Source of the DNA: Primula veris
Lineage: Eukaryota > Streptophyta > Magnoliopsida > Ericales > Primulaceae
Length of the DNA stretch: 64,000 bases
NCBI GenBank assembly: GCA_963682055.1
Contig: OY821745.1
Span: 31,183,342-31,247,341, forward strand
Direction: 5' to 3'
Part shown: piece after piece, positions 50,677 to 62,600 of the stretch
Layout: each line of letters starts with the position of its first letter
How positions within the stretch are numbered: the stretch's first letter is position 1
Program-made: the position numbers and the translations under genes
Notes under the pieces: model-generated
Told to the model about the DNA's origin: nothing
What the model saw: the letters and a program-made list of their open reading frames with translations, nothing else
Databases searched by the model: none

Positions 50677-53600
50677 TGAGTGTGAGTGTGAGTGAGTGAG
50701 TGAGTGAGTGTGTGTGTGTGTGTGTGATACAAACATTTATGTATATACTTATCAAGGGTTTAAGGTTTCATTCATACACCTTATTTATATGTATGTATAT
50801 AAGACCTAGTTTGTGGACGTATTTAATAGAGTTAACCTGAGGATACAAACATAATCAAAGAAACAAAAGAGATCTGAGTGAATAGAAAAGAACAGGAAAA
50901 AAAAGGAATTTTCTAAAAAAATACATGAAAATAGATAAGCTTATGCAAACAAAAGATAAGCAAAATAGTAAATAAATAAATAAAAGTATTAATACGTAAG
51001 AAAAATCTGTGTGTGTGTGCGTGTGATACATACATTTATGTTTTATATATATATATACATATATATATACCTATGCGATACAGACGTGTGTGTATATTTA
51101 GTGTAGGGTTTAAGGTTTCATTCATACGCCATTAGACCTAGATTGTAGAAGGATTTAATAGAGTTAACCAGACCATGAACTATACAACAGTGAAATTAAA
51201 AAGTGTATTCACCCTCCTTCGTTTGAACAAGGAATCAAGTTTAGTTGGGAAAACAAACTGCCTATTTCAGACTCTCACATGTTTTATCTATGTAGTACTC
51301 TTTATCTTGAGTGTCAGTTGTGTCCTTCAAATAAAGCCCTTGGTTAAAAACATCTAGGTGCATGGTTCAATTGAGGGGGAAGAAAGCATATTCTACACAC
51401 AACACTGTATTTCGCTTAGCACTTCAATCTCTGTCTGATTGTAAGTTGTGTCATTCAAAACAATCCATCTGGTTTCAAACTTAACAATGCGTCTAGATTA
51501 GCAAAATAGGTATGTCCTTGCAAGAGTGGACAAATGTGTATTCTATGTGCCACGACATCACATCTCGTGTTCAGGTCGATATATCATTGTATCTTTTGTT
51601 TCATAGTTTCTGAAAACTTCTATCAATATGGAAACCAATCATATGCACATTTTCTCCCTTTCCCTGTGTCACCTTTTGGTTGTTAGCAGGCAAAAAAGTC
51701 ACTTATATGAATAATAGGTAAATAATTTGGTTACAACGCAGCCTTGACTTCAGATACCACTTTTTGCAAATGTGGAACGTAAGGCATAACTTCTGCATTG
51801 ATTTACTTACCCCACTGATTAAGTTCTTATTTAAGGAGACAGCACTACCTACCGCACTGACAAGATAACTGATACCTAAACAAATGGTAAACCAAGAAAA
51901 TGGTAAACGTACCTTCCGTACAGCCACCAAATATTTAATACCAAGAAGACTCCCATGACGTATTTCCCACTCTGGCCTATGCTGAAAAGGGCAGAAAAAT
52001 TAATCAAAAGCATACATGATACAACCTTACAAACAACACACTACAATATATCATATATACAAATACATGATATATATATATATCAGTAAGTAAGTACAGG
52101 TTATCTAAGTGTATTCACCTGCATCTGAAGCAATACGTTCAATGTCTCGTAAACTAATTTGGGATGCCCACATTTCAGCACTGCGCCTAAAGCTTGAGCA
52201 CAGGTTTCCCTTACTGGTGCAACAACTTGATCCGACACATAGTCTCCAAATCTGCAAATTACGGTCATAAATTTAAAAACTAGTCATTCACATACTAAAA
52301 GGATGCTCACTAATTAACACAGTATTAAGAGCATGTTTATCGTGCCCCTTGCGGTAGGAAGAGCACCGCCGCAGCCGAACAGCCACTTTTATGGGACAGT
52401 GGTGCGGCTGCGGTGCTATGTTGGTTCCCTCTCCCCTCTCTCTCCCTTGCCTGCACCGGATGTAGACTGTCGGTTCCCCTCTTTTTTCATAAAAAATAAA
52501 ATTAAAAAACACTTCGAAAAAGATTCAAAAAGTTTATTTAATTCTGAAAATAATTAAAAGTATTTTTAATTCATAAACAGTTTTTACATTTATAAACAAC
52601 TTTTATGCATAAAAAAATAAATTTTAAAAACATGTTTAAGGAATCTTTATTTAATATGAATAGGTTTGTAATTTTTTCATCAAAAAGAAAAAAAAAATCT
52701 GTTATTTTATATAGAAAATTTAAACACCATGTCTAAACCCACACTATAAACTTGACAAGTCGCTCCCCCATCTAACAAACATTTCTAAACCAAAACCCTT
52801 AAACATGCTCTAACTCGTGTGGATGCAGGCTTGCAGCTTTTAAGCAGATATGCTGGTTTTTGTGTGGTTCAGAAAAAAAAACTACATTCTTCCAGCTCAA
52901 AACATTCATCCTTTTCAGGCCAAATTTTCAGAAGACTCAGACTTTTATCTGGTCAACAAAATGCAACCCAGCTTTTAAGCCAATAAATATTTATAAAAAT
53001 CTGCAAGGAAACACCGCCAATGTATAAAGTATAATAGAAAAACAACTAAAAGCTGCATTAGAAATAGGCATATGTTTATCCAGCTTAAGATTTCTAGCTT
53101 TTCCAGGCCGAGAATACAGAAAGCTCAGTTTTTAAGCTGATCAAGCAAATGCAGCCAGTTTATAAGTAAAAAACCCGGAAAACAAGCATAGAAACAAAAA
53201 CCAAACAAGGCTAATGAAGTATAATATAAATAATTAATACCCCACACCTTAAGACATCATAAAACTATCCACCTATACTGTCAACACCCATCAGCATGGC
53301 TGTTTAGGCACGTAAATTAGCATTGTCAAATTTTAATTCCACAATTGTTAAACAATGGCAAAAGAACAAGATAATACCGGTCAAGTGATAATACACATAA
53401 GAAACGGATGGTGCAGTCTTGAAGAACATCACAGTTCTTGAGCCAAGAATCTCTAGCTATTTTTACCAAATTAATTAACTCGCTGTTTTCAGGTAAGGAT
53501 TTCAAAATATCCACTTTCTGCACATTACACTTTTCTTCAGACCAAACTTTTTTTTCATCCATAAATAAATCTTCCGGGAGATCAACAGAAGATGGAGAAT

Positions 53601-56600
53601 TCAAATTCACAGATTCAACCTTAGGTTCCCCATTAGTGTGTAATAAACTCAAATCAGTTCCACCATCTTCAACTTTAACTAAATATTCTACTTTTTCAAG
53701 CTTTTTACTCGTTTGCATAGAGTGCTCCGCAAAATCATTTCTACTATTTTCAACCTTTACATCAGATACTATATTTTCAATCTTTGGCCTTTTATGCATA
53801 GTCTGTTCAGCTGAAATTTCCACACTCAAATCAAAGTCTGTCTTTCTTTTGATTGTCGTCTCATAGCCGATATTTTTTGTACCAGAAACCAATTGACCAT
53901 CACCACTTCCAACTCCCACACAGGGTCCTTGATAGCTTAATACTTCTCTTAAAGCCATTACACTACCATGGCGAACCTCCCAAACTGTCAACATTCAATA
54001 ATAAGTTTCCAGTCAATAAAAGTTCAAGAAAAAAGAAAAAAGAGGGAGGGGAAAAAAGTACAAGAGCATACCAGGATCAAACATATCTACCAAGAGTTGT
54101 TCGACAAACGTATGGAAAGGCCATTCACCATCTCCAGCTTGCTCTAGGTTGTCTTCATCAAGGACAGGGGGGTCCTGAAGCAATGGGATTGAATTAAAAT
54201 TGTAACATGCAATTCAATAAATTTAAATTTTAATCTTTCAACCCATTAATTTACTCCCACACCAAAAATAATTAATGATCTCACTATAATTTACATTTCT
54301 GCAGCATAAGCAAGCAACAAATAGATATGATCTATAGCCTATAAGTCGATCTCACCAGTTTAGTTCTTTTCACTAATATGCTTGCTTTGACGTTAGCTGA
54401 TCACAAACAACTAAGAGACCGAAGATATAAAAATTTGACTTCCAAGTTTTCCAACCGTCCATACTACAGTTTTCAATCAGTTAAAGAGTATAAGGTTTAG
54501 TAAGTGTATTGGAACCAACAAATCCCTCCCTCCCTTTTCTTCTCCTCTCTTATTCTTTTGCTTGGCTCGCATCCCACAATTAAGTTTTTGTAGCCAATAA
54601 ATCCTGTCCGGGAGGCTAGGAAAGGGTATATAAAAGAGAATCTAGAACAATCAACTTTGTGAAAAGAAATGTAGTCAAGTTGTTGCTCTGTGTTTAAGGC
54701 ACGGGAATTGGACTTGGTAGTTGTAGTGGGCTAAAGGACGGAAAAGGAGTTTACCACTTCCCTTGGGGGGCCTTTGAAACTATACTTATTTATTAAGATA
54801 TATTATCGAGATAGATTGAATACACGAAGATGCGACAATGAGATATCGGGATAAGTGGATGGGTGTCATTCTAAAGTCTTCGCGTACTTTCTACCTTTAT
54901 CTCTTATACTCTCTTCCTTTCGGAAGTTTTTATATGAACCCTGATTTGTCCTAGTCTTTCAATACAAAAAGGGGGAAACCAAACAATGCACTCAAGCTTA
55001 AGAAAATTATAGGTAACCCTTCAAATTTCATCAATTTGCACTAAATACTCATCGGACATTCAAAAATATTACTACTGTTCAAAACTTTTTCTTCAGGCTA
55101 CAAAGGAAGATTAAGTTCGCAAGATGGTTAAATTGTATGAAATGTATTTGGCACACAGGTGTTACAATACTCTTCAATACAATTTGTATGAAACGAAACT
55201 TCTCAAGAAAATTCAAGAACATATTGAGAATTGCAACATAAAATGATAATTAAGAGATTTTGTAATTTTAGATAGATCTAGTCACGCAAAAGATGCATAC
55301 TTCAGGTCTTTCTAGCAAGTATGAGCGGTTTCTTTCAAAATTTTAAGATGCACAAGAGGAGGTGTGACTGTGGCTCAATATTGGTTGAATAGTTCTTACC
55401 ACATGTGGATCTGAAAAGCCATCAACCAACGCTAAAAACAAGGATAGGAGTCAATTCATGACTTAGAAAAATATGAAAGATAAAGAGAGTGGAACTGAGC
55501 GACCTGAAAGTGATCTACACTTGGCATATAAATATAAAAAATGCAATGCTGATGATGGGTTACAAACTTACAAGATATTGTTGACAGTAAAAGTAAGTGG
55601 CGTATGAAAACTAACAGGGAGCCAATAAGTATTCTTAGTTAAAGCATGTATGCACAAACAGAAATTGACACCAGCCAGAGATACTAAAACATGTATGCAG
55701 GCTCCAAAATTTGTCAGAGATTAAGATGATACAGCAAGTGGCACCACAAACTAAAAAAACATATGTAACTTGGAAATTAAAATAAACTTAGTAGCAGAAA
55801 TTAATCTAAATTAGTACCTTTCTGGAGCTCGATGCATCTGGGGAGACGACCGTTGGCAATGTAAGCGGATGAGAGTTTGTTGCTTCTGTTTCACCATCTT
55901 TTGACCAGACTTTTGTTTGGTCTTTTGAACTATTTTTAGCTTTTCGTTTCAAGAGATTTAATTCTCTAGCACTGGGCCTTCTAGATCTGTAACTTGGTAC
56001 CATATTAGCGACCAATTGACGCACATTATGCACGGAGCTTTGTGTATAGATTTGACGGGAAACGCCATTTCCCTGAGGATGATAATTCTGCACACTAAGG
56101 TCATCATCTCTTATCATATCATTAACATCCATGAACTGCTCACACATATCCAAGCCTACACAATGGATATATTATTGAAATAAGTATGATGTAAATGCAT
56201 TTATGTAAATAAGAAACAATAACTAACTGAATACAATCCAAGTAAACATCCAAATTTTCCACATAAGAAAAGACCTAAAGGAAACATAACAAAGTGAAAT
56301 TTACAATAAATCAACTTATGCATAGATTGAAAAACTTACATGCGACAAAGAATCGTGTTTTATCTCTAATATTCAGAAAATCATTTTACACTTGGTTTTC
56401 AAAAATATCTCAAAAGGATGCCAAAATAAACCTGTGCGAGCTACTTTTACATCATTTTGGAGATCAAATATTTGTTTCTTTTTTGAGAGAGGTTTTGATA
56501 ATTATTTATTGCCTCTACTAATGGCATAACGAAATAGTTAAAAATCCTCAAATAAGTGTGAACTGTTTAAAAAATGTTCAGTCGCTGCTAATCTTTTTTT

Positions 56601-59600
56601 CCTTGTGGCTAAATAAAAAATTTACACATGTAAAGGCTACTAATCCTATTACACGTGCAAACATTAATAAATGATTAAAAGGTTTCATGTCCAGACTCAA
56701 ATTTTACCCAAAAAATGACGATCCAAGTAAGGTTGATAAGCTCCACCACTTACAGAACTGGAAAAATAGGAAATACTAAATAGTTAACTAGGTGTCTAGG
56801 ACTGGCGCATAAATAAAACTATAACCAACAAGATGTGCGGAAACGAGTTCTTATAGGTTAACACAAAATATTAATTATGAGAGGAGGAAATCCCAACATT
56901 ATTAAATATCATGACTTCTCCAAACATCGAAAGGCTATATTGTATATCTATTTTGATATTATACTTGTTACTTGTATTCACTCTAAACATGACCCCTTAA
57001 GAGCAGATCAACAACTAGAAGGACAAGATAACATATTTATTTGCAAGAAAAGGCGATGTTGTGTAATAGCTTACCTAATCGGCGCCGAAGATTTTTCTTT
57101 TGGCGAGCCAATCTCTCCCTTGGATTTTTAGTAGTATCATTCCCAATATCATACTCCTGTTAGAAACACTTCTCTTAAGACGTACAATAATCCGGCGACT
57201 ATAATTAGGGGGGAAACACAGTAGAAACCAAAAAAATAACACAAAAAAAAGCAAGAAGAGAGGTACCATCAATAGAGTAAAGACATTCTAAAATAGAAAT
57301 TGAGACGTAACTGCTCAATATGTACAGAAGATGCAGTTTCTAACTCAATAATGGGAACTTCTGCTACAAATTTCAATACATTGACTCACAAACGTTGTTA
57401 CATTCATGATCGACATATTTTTCTAACAGGGTTTTTTCTACAATTCTTACGTCCAAAATAATATTCTTGGAAACAAACTATGACACAAATCTTCGCTTTC
57501 TTCTGCACGATACTTATGTGACAGTAAGAAATATAAATTTAGCAGCACAAAGCTTCTAAAAACGATATCACCAAAACACCTTTTAAACGGTACTATGTCA
57601 GGATGAGAAAATTCTTAACATAAGAAACCCTATGAAACTAGCAAGAACCTGTAACAATGATAAGAGACTGCACTTCATATATAAAGCTAGTTGACCAAGT
57701 ATACATACACAACTTTCAGCAATGAACTTTGCCTAATTTGATGATTAGTACTCAGTACAAAACAACACTTGGTACGTGAGTAAGTAAAGTGAGCTATTAA
57801 AAATAAATCGATCTATTGCTAAATAACAACTTAATCTACATATCACTGTAGTTGTCACTATAGAAGAGAAACTGTTTTATTGCCATCTACTTCCAAACTT
57901 TTGACTAAAAGGAAAAAAACTTGTGCTAACAGGAAGTGAAGAAGAGATATGATTGGTGATACTTTCCTACAGAAAAAGAAAAGACAAATGTAAGCCAGAA
58001 TTCACTGCAACATGGACTTCACAAAACAAAGCAAAGTCTCCTAACTGAACTTTGGATCATAAAACAAAAAGTAACTCAAGAGAAAACTGTTTATTTATCG
58101 TAATTGTATTGAAGAAATAATAGGGGTTCTAAATAGCAAATAGATATAGTCATAGCCACAACTTACAAACGAAACAACAATACCTGTCCCCCAGATGCTA
58201 ATAAAGCTCCAAACTCCAAAACTTTATGCATGTCAAAGCTGTCAGAAAATAGAGCAAAATTTAAAGATGGTGATAAAAAATTAACATGGAATCAGGTTTC
58301 AACTAGCAGGAAGGATTAGAGCAGAGATATAAACAAATCAACCTCCTAAAGGAAATGCCGACTGCCATTTCAGGATCAAAATCAGGCCACGTGACCACAT
58401 CTTCTACTACACCAAGATTTCCAGACTCGGATATTTTTTTCTCAACCCATTTGCACAATTCAGATAAAGATGTGTGCTTAACGTTCCCTGCAATAGCCCC
58501 AATGGCATGAGCTGCAGCAACCCTTGTATCCCAGTTTTTACTACGGAGATACAATGATATCTGAATTCACGACAGACTATTATTATCAACATAAAAAGTA
58601 GTAAACTGTAATTTGATAATTCAAGAGTGGTATGGAAAAGGAAAATGAAAGGTCACGAAGGAAGGCTGTAGTGTGACAAACTGAAAAGAAGCAACTTAAT
58701 TAAATGAAGATTTTAACAAATTTACGTTTGTATTGAACCAACTCCTATATCTATACTACTATAAAATGCAAGGGGGAAATGCGCTAATTTTGTGAAGCCT
58801 GATAATGTCATGTTTAAACAAAGTACCCTCTAAGGTTGATAAAATATCAAAATTGCTTTTGACAAAAATGTCAGACATATGGATAGGAGGGGCAATAACC
58901 TTGGACGGAGACATAAATGCCTACGTCGGGTAATGGGAGTGAAACAAGTAATTAACTGATATCGGTCTGCATCTCTATGTTTCAGAAAGATAGTGTGATG
59001 GAGACTCAGAGAACAACAACAAGAATAAATTTATTCCTGGCAGTTACAACCACCCAGGAAATCTTCGCCGCTGCTCGAAATACTTAGATAATTTTTAATT
59101 CCAAATATCAAAATTAACAGTTCTGCCACAGATTCTTGTGGTTGCATACCATTTTTACCGGGTGTACACTAAAGGCTGCAATATTGTATCTATAGTTCTA
59201 TACTTTATCTATAGTTTCAAAAACAGCGTATAATACTTGCTTCTTAACATAAGTGACTTAGTTGCTTAAGATGATATGAGAAAAGTAGGGAGATAAAACC
59301 TGAACCTGTTTTGTAGGCGATAGATTTCTGTCAACACTATAAAACTCGGAAAAGTATACACTTGTCCTATCTCTAAAATTGTCACCATGCAATCTAGATC
59401 ATGAATATGTATAACAAACGAGGAGCATTTACATATCCTTAAAAGCAAAAAAAAATGAGGAAGAAAAACATACTTTAGTCAGCAGAGAGTCTAGATCCTG
59501 GGGATGAGATTTCGCAATATCCCCAATCTGTCGAGCTGCAGTGAATCTTGTTGCTTGGCTTGAACCAGCTTAGTTTAAGTTAAAGATGTACTTTTTTGCT

Positions 59601-59927
59601 ATGAGTATTTAAAGGCTCAAGAGATAATTACCCATACAAAGTTGTTTCTCATGCCACAAACTTACCATTTTGAAACAACTAACATTACTCGAAACAGCAA
59701 ATATAAATAGACCAATAGACAATTTATCATTTAGGTGAAGAATAAGAATTTAGTACATGAGTAGGAATAGAATGACATAACCAGGTCACTTTTGGTAACA
59801 AATTTTTTGAATTTTCTAATGATTGCAATTTACTTTAAGTAAAGGCCAAGGTACATAAATTTAATATAAAAAGGATACTGTCCAACAGAGTAAGAAGACG
59901 ATTAAGGCGAGACGACTGCTGAGCCAT
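31246..59927 (-). CDS. BTAF1: TATA-binding protein-associated factor BTAF1 / MOT1 ATPase
   Basis: 29 coding exons join in frame (6156 nt, 2051 residues): 59927-59879, 59568-59474, 58560-58343, 58238-58184, 57156-57075, 56155-55818, 54174-54072, 53984-53378, 52251-52119, 51981-51913, 49602-49391, 48122-47885, 47335-47168, 46599-46180, 45579-45136, 44554-44435, 44113-43631, 42896-42698, 42308-41969, 40069-39577, 39490-39422, 38005-37901, 35839-35615, 34251-33988, 33874-33825, 33444-33335, 33250-33168, 32304-32095, 31419-31246. It is the plant MOT1/BTAF1 protein (RGD3 in Arabidopsis), a nuclear SWI2/SNF2-family ATPase that strips TBP from DNA. The N-terminal two-thirds is HEAT-repeat-like ([16 protein letters not shown] start). 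The ATPase begins near residue 1458: GLGKT (1484-1488), DEGQ (1589-1592), SGTP (1617-1620), [11 protein letters not shown] (1924-1934). The C-terminus '[14 protein letters not shown]' is typical of the family. Motif II reads DEGQ where MOT1 proteins usually have DEGH. Introns make up about 80% of the span and hold many transposons. Confidence 0.95.
32350..32607. mobile_element. Stowaway-like MITE in BTAF1 intron 27
   Basis: Bounded by 'ctccctacgtccgt' and 'gtagggacggag', with TA on both outer sides (32348-32349 and 32608-32609). About 258 bp, non-coding. Confidence 0.65.
34313..35169. mobile_element. 857-bp TIR element in BTAF1 intron 23
   Basis: The left end GGCCTCGCTTGGTTGCA pairs with the right end TACACCAAACAAAGCC, and both are flanked by ATT (34310-34312 and 35170-35172). 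The termini and 3-bp duplication resemble PIF/Harbinger (Tourist) elements, although ATT is not the classical TWA target. No transposase is encoded. Confidence 0.5.
35176..35593. mobile_element. 'gggtaaa...tgcaaataacccc' TIR element, copy 1
   Basis: The left end 'ggtaacatgcaagtaacccc' and right end 'aatttgcagtttaccc' form inverted termini. It lies only 6 bp from the preceding element, so the two fill nearly all of intron 23. Related copies: 42378-42697, 44690-45060 and 46818-47127. Confidence 0.5.
36331..37156 (-). mobile_element. TRIM (miniature LTR retrotransposon) in BTAF1 intron 22
   Basis: On the minus strand: a 192-bp 5' LTR (37156-36965) starts TGTTGAGGATATTATGAG and ends TTTTACA. It is followed at once by TGGTACCAGAGC, one mismatch from the initiator-tRNA-Met primer site TGGTATCAGAGC. 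Then come about 470 bp of non-coding interior, a purine tract AAGGGGGG (near 36503-36496), and a 164-bp 3' LTR (36494-36331) with the same ends. The whole is 826 bp with no gag or pol, which fits a TRIM. The LTRs differ by substitutions and an indel of about 30 bp, so it is not recent. The target duplication is imperfect (gtaca against cgaca). Confidence 0.85.
38173..38225. repeat. Perfect 18-bp hairpin in BTAF1 intron 21
   Basis: The arms at 38173-38190 and 38208-38225 are exact complements around a 17-nt AT-rich loop. It may belong to a small MITE; nothing else is known. Confidence 0.5.
38320..38552. mobile_element. hAT-type MITE in BTAF1 intron 21
   Basis: Termini CACTGTTTTAAAAGGCG (left) and CAAGGTTTCAAAAGGCG (right, other strand) are flanked by a perfect 8-bp duplication ACATTAAC (38312-38319 and 38553-38560). 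The right part is a run of 'gcctaggcgg'-type units. A segment inside (about 38345-38403) repeats the left flank, so a local duplication is superimposed. Confidence 0.7.
40428..40847. repeat. 210-bp tandem duplication in BTAF1 intron 19
   Basis: Two diverged copies (40428-40637, 40638-40847) begin 'tgtatgtatgttgatc' and end with 'ggtcaacagctcaaa'. They sit in a larger block (40150-40940) with 'tatccgtgtcc'/'ggatac' motifs at its margins, probably one degraded transposon. A TATG microsatellite (about 40118-40145) and a TA tract (about 40250-40315) are nearby. Confidence 0.6.
42378..42697. mobile_element. Probable truncated 'gggtaaa' element in BTAF1 intron 18
   Basis: The left end 'gggaaaaatgcaagtaaccc' matches the family terminus. 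The right end is degenerate ('acatgtaggttagttt') and runs into the 5' splice site. It fills most of the intron. Confidence 0.4.
44690..45060. mobile_element. 'gggtaaa' family element in BTAF1 intron 15
   Basis: The left end 'aattatttgcaatcaagccccc' and right end 'ttgagggttattatgcag' are diverged inverted termini of the same family. Non-coding. Confidence 0.4.
46818..47127. mobile_element. 'gggtaaa' family element in BTAF1 intron 13
   Basis: The left end 'taaatgcaaataaccccctt' pairs with the right end 'gaattatttacattttaccc'. About 310 bp, non-coding. Confidence 0.5.
48511..48711 (+). pseudogene. Possible LINE reverse-transcriptase C-terminal remnant
   Basis: A 66-codon frame contains '[14 protein letters not shown]', which resembles the '(I/V)xFWHDxWxG' motif in the zinc-binding region after plant LINE reverse transcriptases. 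It lies in BTAF1 intron 11 on the opposite strand. No RT core was found nearby, so this is at best a fragment. Confidence 0.25.
49848..50547. mobile_element. Long-TIR non-autonomous element in BTAF1 intron 10
   Basis: About 75-bp inverted termini (left 'gaaggatcaacccgcacaat', right complement 'aaaaggatcaaactacac') share 'acaataaacaacac' and 'aaaccacac' blocks. The total is about 700 bp with no convincing ORF. Long TIRs suggest a Mutator-like or similar class. The target duplication is unclear because both flanks are TA repeats. Confidence 0.55.
50551..50735. repeat. TA / TG / TGAG compound microsatellite
   Basis: A TATG/TA-rich tract (50551-50636) is followed by an uninterrupted TG run and then TGAG/TG units up to about 50727. 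The Thr/His-rich frames across it are artefacts. A shorter relative with the same downstream text ('gatacawacatttatg', 'gggtttaaggtttcattcatac') lies at 51010-51173, so the array and its flank are duplicated. Confidence 0.85.
52329..52810. mobile_element. Tourist-like (PIF/Harbinger) MITE in BTAF1 intron 8
   Basis: The termini GAGCATGTTTA and TAAACATGCTC are perfect 11-bp inverted repeats and are flanked by TAA on both sides (52326-52328, 52811-52813). The total is 482 bp, with a GC-rich head and an AT-rich interior and no transposase. Confidence 0.75.
58750..58800 (+). mobile_element. Possible Helitron 5' end in BTAF1 intron 2
   Basis: 'A|TCTATACTACTATAAAATGC' has the look of plant Helitron 5' ends, which begin TC and often read TCTATACTA-TA-rich. 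No CTRR-type 3' end was located downstream in the same intron. Only the start is supported. Confidence 0.4.
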
Positions 59928-60469
59928 AACAGCTTGCAGTGTAGAAGTCTCTCTCTCTCGCTTTCTCTTCAACTCACTCTCTTATAATATTAAGAGTGAG
60001 AGCGAGAGCATTATGTTCATTCTATCAACCTCAACTACAGAACCCTGCCGAAATTAAATAAATATCGCAGATGACAAAAAGAGAGTAATTCAAGATGTAT
60101 TAAGCAGCCAAAATTTCCACTACCATCATTAGTAAGAAATGCAAAACGATTAACTTAATTTACACGTTCAAACTATCAGACGATGTTCTTGATGACAAGC
60201 ATCTATTTCATTGATACCCAAACCCAAAGAAACATTTACATATTCAGTTGAAAATTTATATCCCTATATGTAATAAATTTATTCGACTAATTAATTGAAG
60301 CCCTGATGCGACAGTAATATCAGACAACAACAATATTTCAACCCTACAATCACAATGAACAAAGCAAATACAAACCCTAAAATTATAATGAACAAAAAAC
60401 ATATTTTGCATATTTCATATTATATGAAAATCCTTAATATAGGTTTTATAACATAAACCATAAGCCAAT

Positions 60470-62328
60470 AACAATAAGTGTTTTCACCTTCGATGTTATA
60501 ATGCTTCAATCTCCTTCCCTAATAAACGTAATAGAGAAGCTATAATGCTTAATAAAACCTGAACATCTCTAAATTAATCTAACTTAAAATCTTAAATATG
60601 GGGAAAATAACACTTCCAATACCGTAGCGAGTGAAAAATATACAAAAATATAAGCCTACATTAACACAATCAAAGATACTTTAATAGAAAACTATTACTC
60701 AGTTGATAACATGACCTAAAAAATCACCATGACATAGTCAGCTAACAATTCATTTCCCTCTATATTATTAACTTTTGAAAAGTTAAATATTTCAATCTCC
60801 TTCTCAGCTTTTCTAATAAAAGTAATAGAGAAGCTATATTGTGCTTAATAAAACATAATTCAACAGCCAATTTCAGCTAATACTTAGAAATTGGCAGATA
60901 GTACTAATCTAAAACCCTGAATATAAGGAACACAGCGTAATCTCAATTAAAATACTCCCTCCGTCCCACTTTATAACTCCTATACGAAACCACATGCAAC
61001 TTTGACCGGCAAATAACTCGTATCCAAATTGTTGAAATAAATTTTTTTTTAAATTCTATATAGTTTAACATTTGAACTATGTAGAAAATTTTAAAAATTT
61101 TCGTTTCGGCAATTTAGTTACATGTTCAAAGCCGGTCAAAGTTGCACGTGGTTTCACATAGGACTTATAAAGTGTGACGGAGGGAGTAGATAATTACCTT
61201 GATAAAACCTGAATAGATAACTACATTGATATACTAGTCAACTAACAATTCATTTCCCTCTAATAAAAGTGATAAATAAGTTATATTATACTTAATAAAA
61301 CATAATTCAACAGCCAGTTTCAGTTTAATGGTTTGAAATTGGCAGATATGACTAATCTAAAAGCCTGAATGGCTAAATATAAGGAATATAACATAATCTC
61401 AACTAAAATAGATAATTACTTTGATATTACTAGTCAGCTAACAATTCATTTCCCTCCAATAAAAGTAATAAAGAAGCTATATTATGAAGCTAAATTAAGC
61501 TTGATAAAATATAATTCAACAGTCAATTTCTGTTTATTGCTTTGAAACTGGCAGATATTACTAATCCAAAGCCCTAAATATAAAGAACATAACATAATCT
61601 CGATAAAAATAGAGAATTACCTTGATAAAACCTGAATAGATAAACTAACAATTAATTTCCCTCTAATAAGAGTAATAAAGAAGCTATATTATGAAGCTAA
61701 ATTACGATTGATAAAACATAATTCAACAGCCAATTTCAGTTTAATGCTTCGAATTTTTCAGATAATCCTAATCTATAAAACTAAATATAAGAAAAATAAC
61801 GGAATCCGAATTAAAATAGATAATTACCTTGATAAAACCTGAATGGATAATTAGCTTGTATAACTAATCAACTAACAATCTATATTAGGCTTGAATAATA
61901 AAACATAATTCAACAGCCAATTCAGTTCACCACTTATAAATTGGCTGTTATTACCAATCTAAATCCCTTAATATAAGAAAAATAACGTAATCTCAATAAA
62001 AATAGATAATTACCATGATATTACTAGTCAAGTAACAATTCATTTCCCTCCAATAAAAGTGATAAAACACGCTATATTATGAAGCTATGTTATGTTTGAT
62101 AAAACATGTAATTCAACAGCTAATTTCAGTCGAATTCTTTGAAATTGGCAGAAATCACTAATCTAAAGCCCTAGATATAAGGATAATCTCAATTAAAATA
62201 GATAATTACCTTGATAAAACATAATTCAACAGCCAATTTCAGCGTAACGCTTTAAAATTGGCGGTTATTACCAATCTAGAACCCTGAATATAAGTAAAAT
62301 AAAGTACTCTAAATAAATAAATAAAAAC
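60470..62328. repeat. Tandem array of about 190-216-bp units in BTAF1 5'UTR intron
   Basis: Units share, in order, 'gataattaccttgataaaac', 'caactaacaattcatttccc', 'agctatattatgaagc', 'aacataattcaacagcc', 'gaaattggcagat' and 'ataatctcaattaaaata'. Unit starts are near 61189, 61405, 61610, 61818, 62004 and 62199. One older unit is split by the Stowaway element at 60955-61186 and a partial unit lies at 60470-60700. The unit boundary coincides with the 5' splice site of the first exon, and most units carry a copy of it on the minus strand (AAGGTAATTATC). Confidence 0.8.
60955..61186. mobile_element. Stowaway MITE inside the tandem array
   Basis: Inverted termini start CTCCCTCCGTCCC on the left and CTCCCTCCGTCAC on the right strand, with similarity over about 37 bp. 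TA is duplicated at 60953-60954 and 61187-61188. The 232-bp element splits one array unit cleanly, so it inserted after the array existed. Confidence 0.85.
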
Positions 62329-62338
62329 AGAAAATTAC

Positions 62339-62425
62339 CTTTACGGAGATCGAGATAAGAGGAGAACGCTAGCGGCGTACGGAGGTCGTGAAGAGAGAGA
62401 GAGGGAGAATGCGGCGAAGGTTGAC
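62339..62425 (-). promoter_or_regulatory. BTAF1: Probable untranslated first exon and core promoter of BTAF1
   Basis: On the minus strand a CT-rich, GC-richer leader (cctccgtc...gcgttctcc...) ends in GTAAAG|GTAATT, a good 5' splice site at 62339/62338. TA-rich sequence just upstream (62440-62500) could supply the TATA element, and an AACCCTAG telo-box-like motif lies at about 62525-62533. The acceptor before the ATG at 59927 is not fixed (several AG candidates at 59935-59990). The start could also lie in the GA-rich leader next to the ATG, so this exon is inferred. Confidence 0.55.
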
Positions 62426-62439
62426 GGAGGAAATAGATT

Positions 62440-62480
62440 AATAAATAATTAATTATATATATATATGTGTGTGTATATAA

Positions 62481-62512
<32 letters not shown>

Positions 62513-62600
62513 TGGCTAAGTGGGAACCCTAGCTTAGCTCGGAGATGATGAGTATATATATATATATAAATAGTATTATGTACGTATATATATATATCTA
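62440..62600. repeat. TA/GA microsatellites upstream of BTAF1
   Basis: Runs of TATA, TGTG and GAGAGA mixed with short unique sequence. Confidence 0.7.

Noticed and set aside
50451..50755. Thr/His-rich frames
   Set aside because: Translations of the TG microsatellite.
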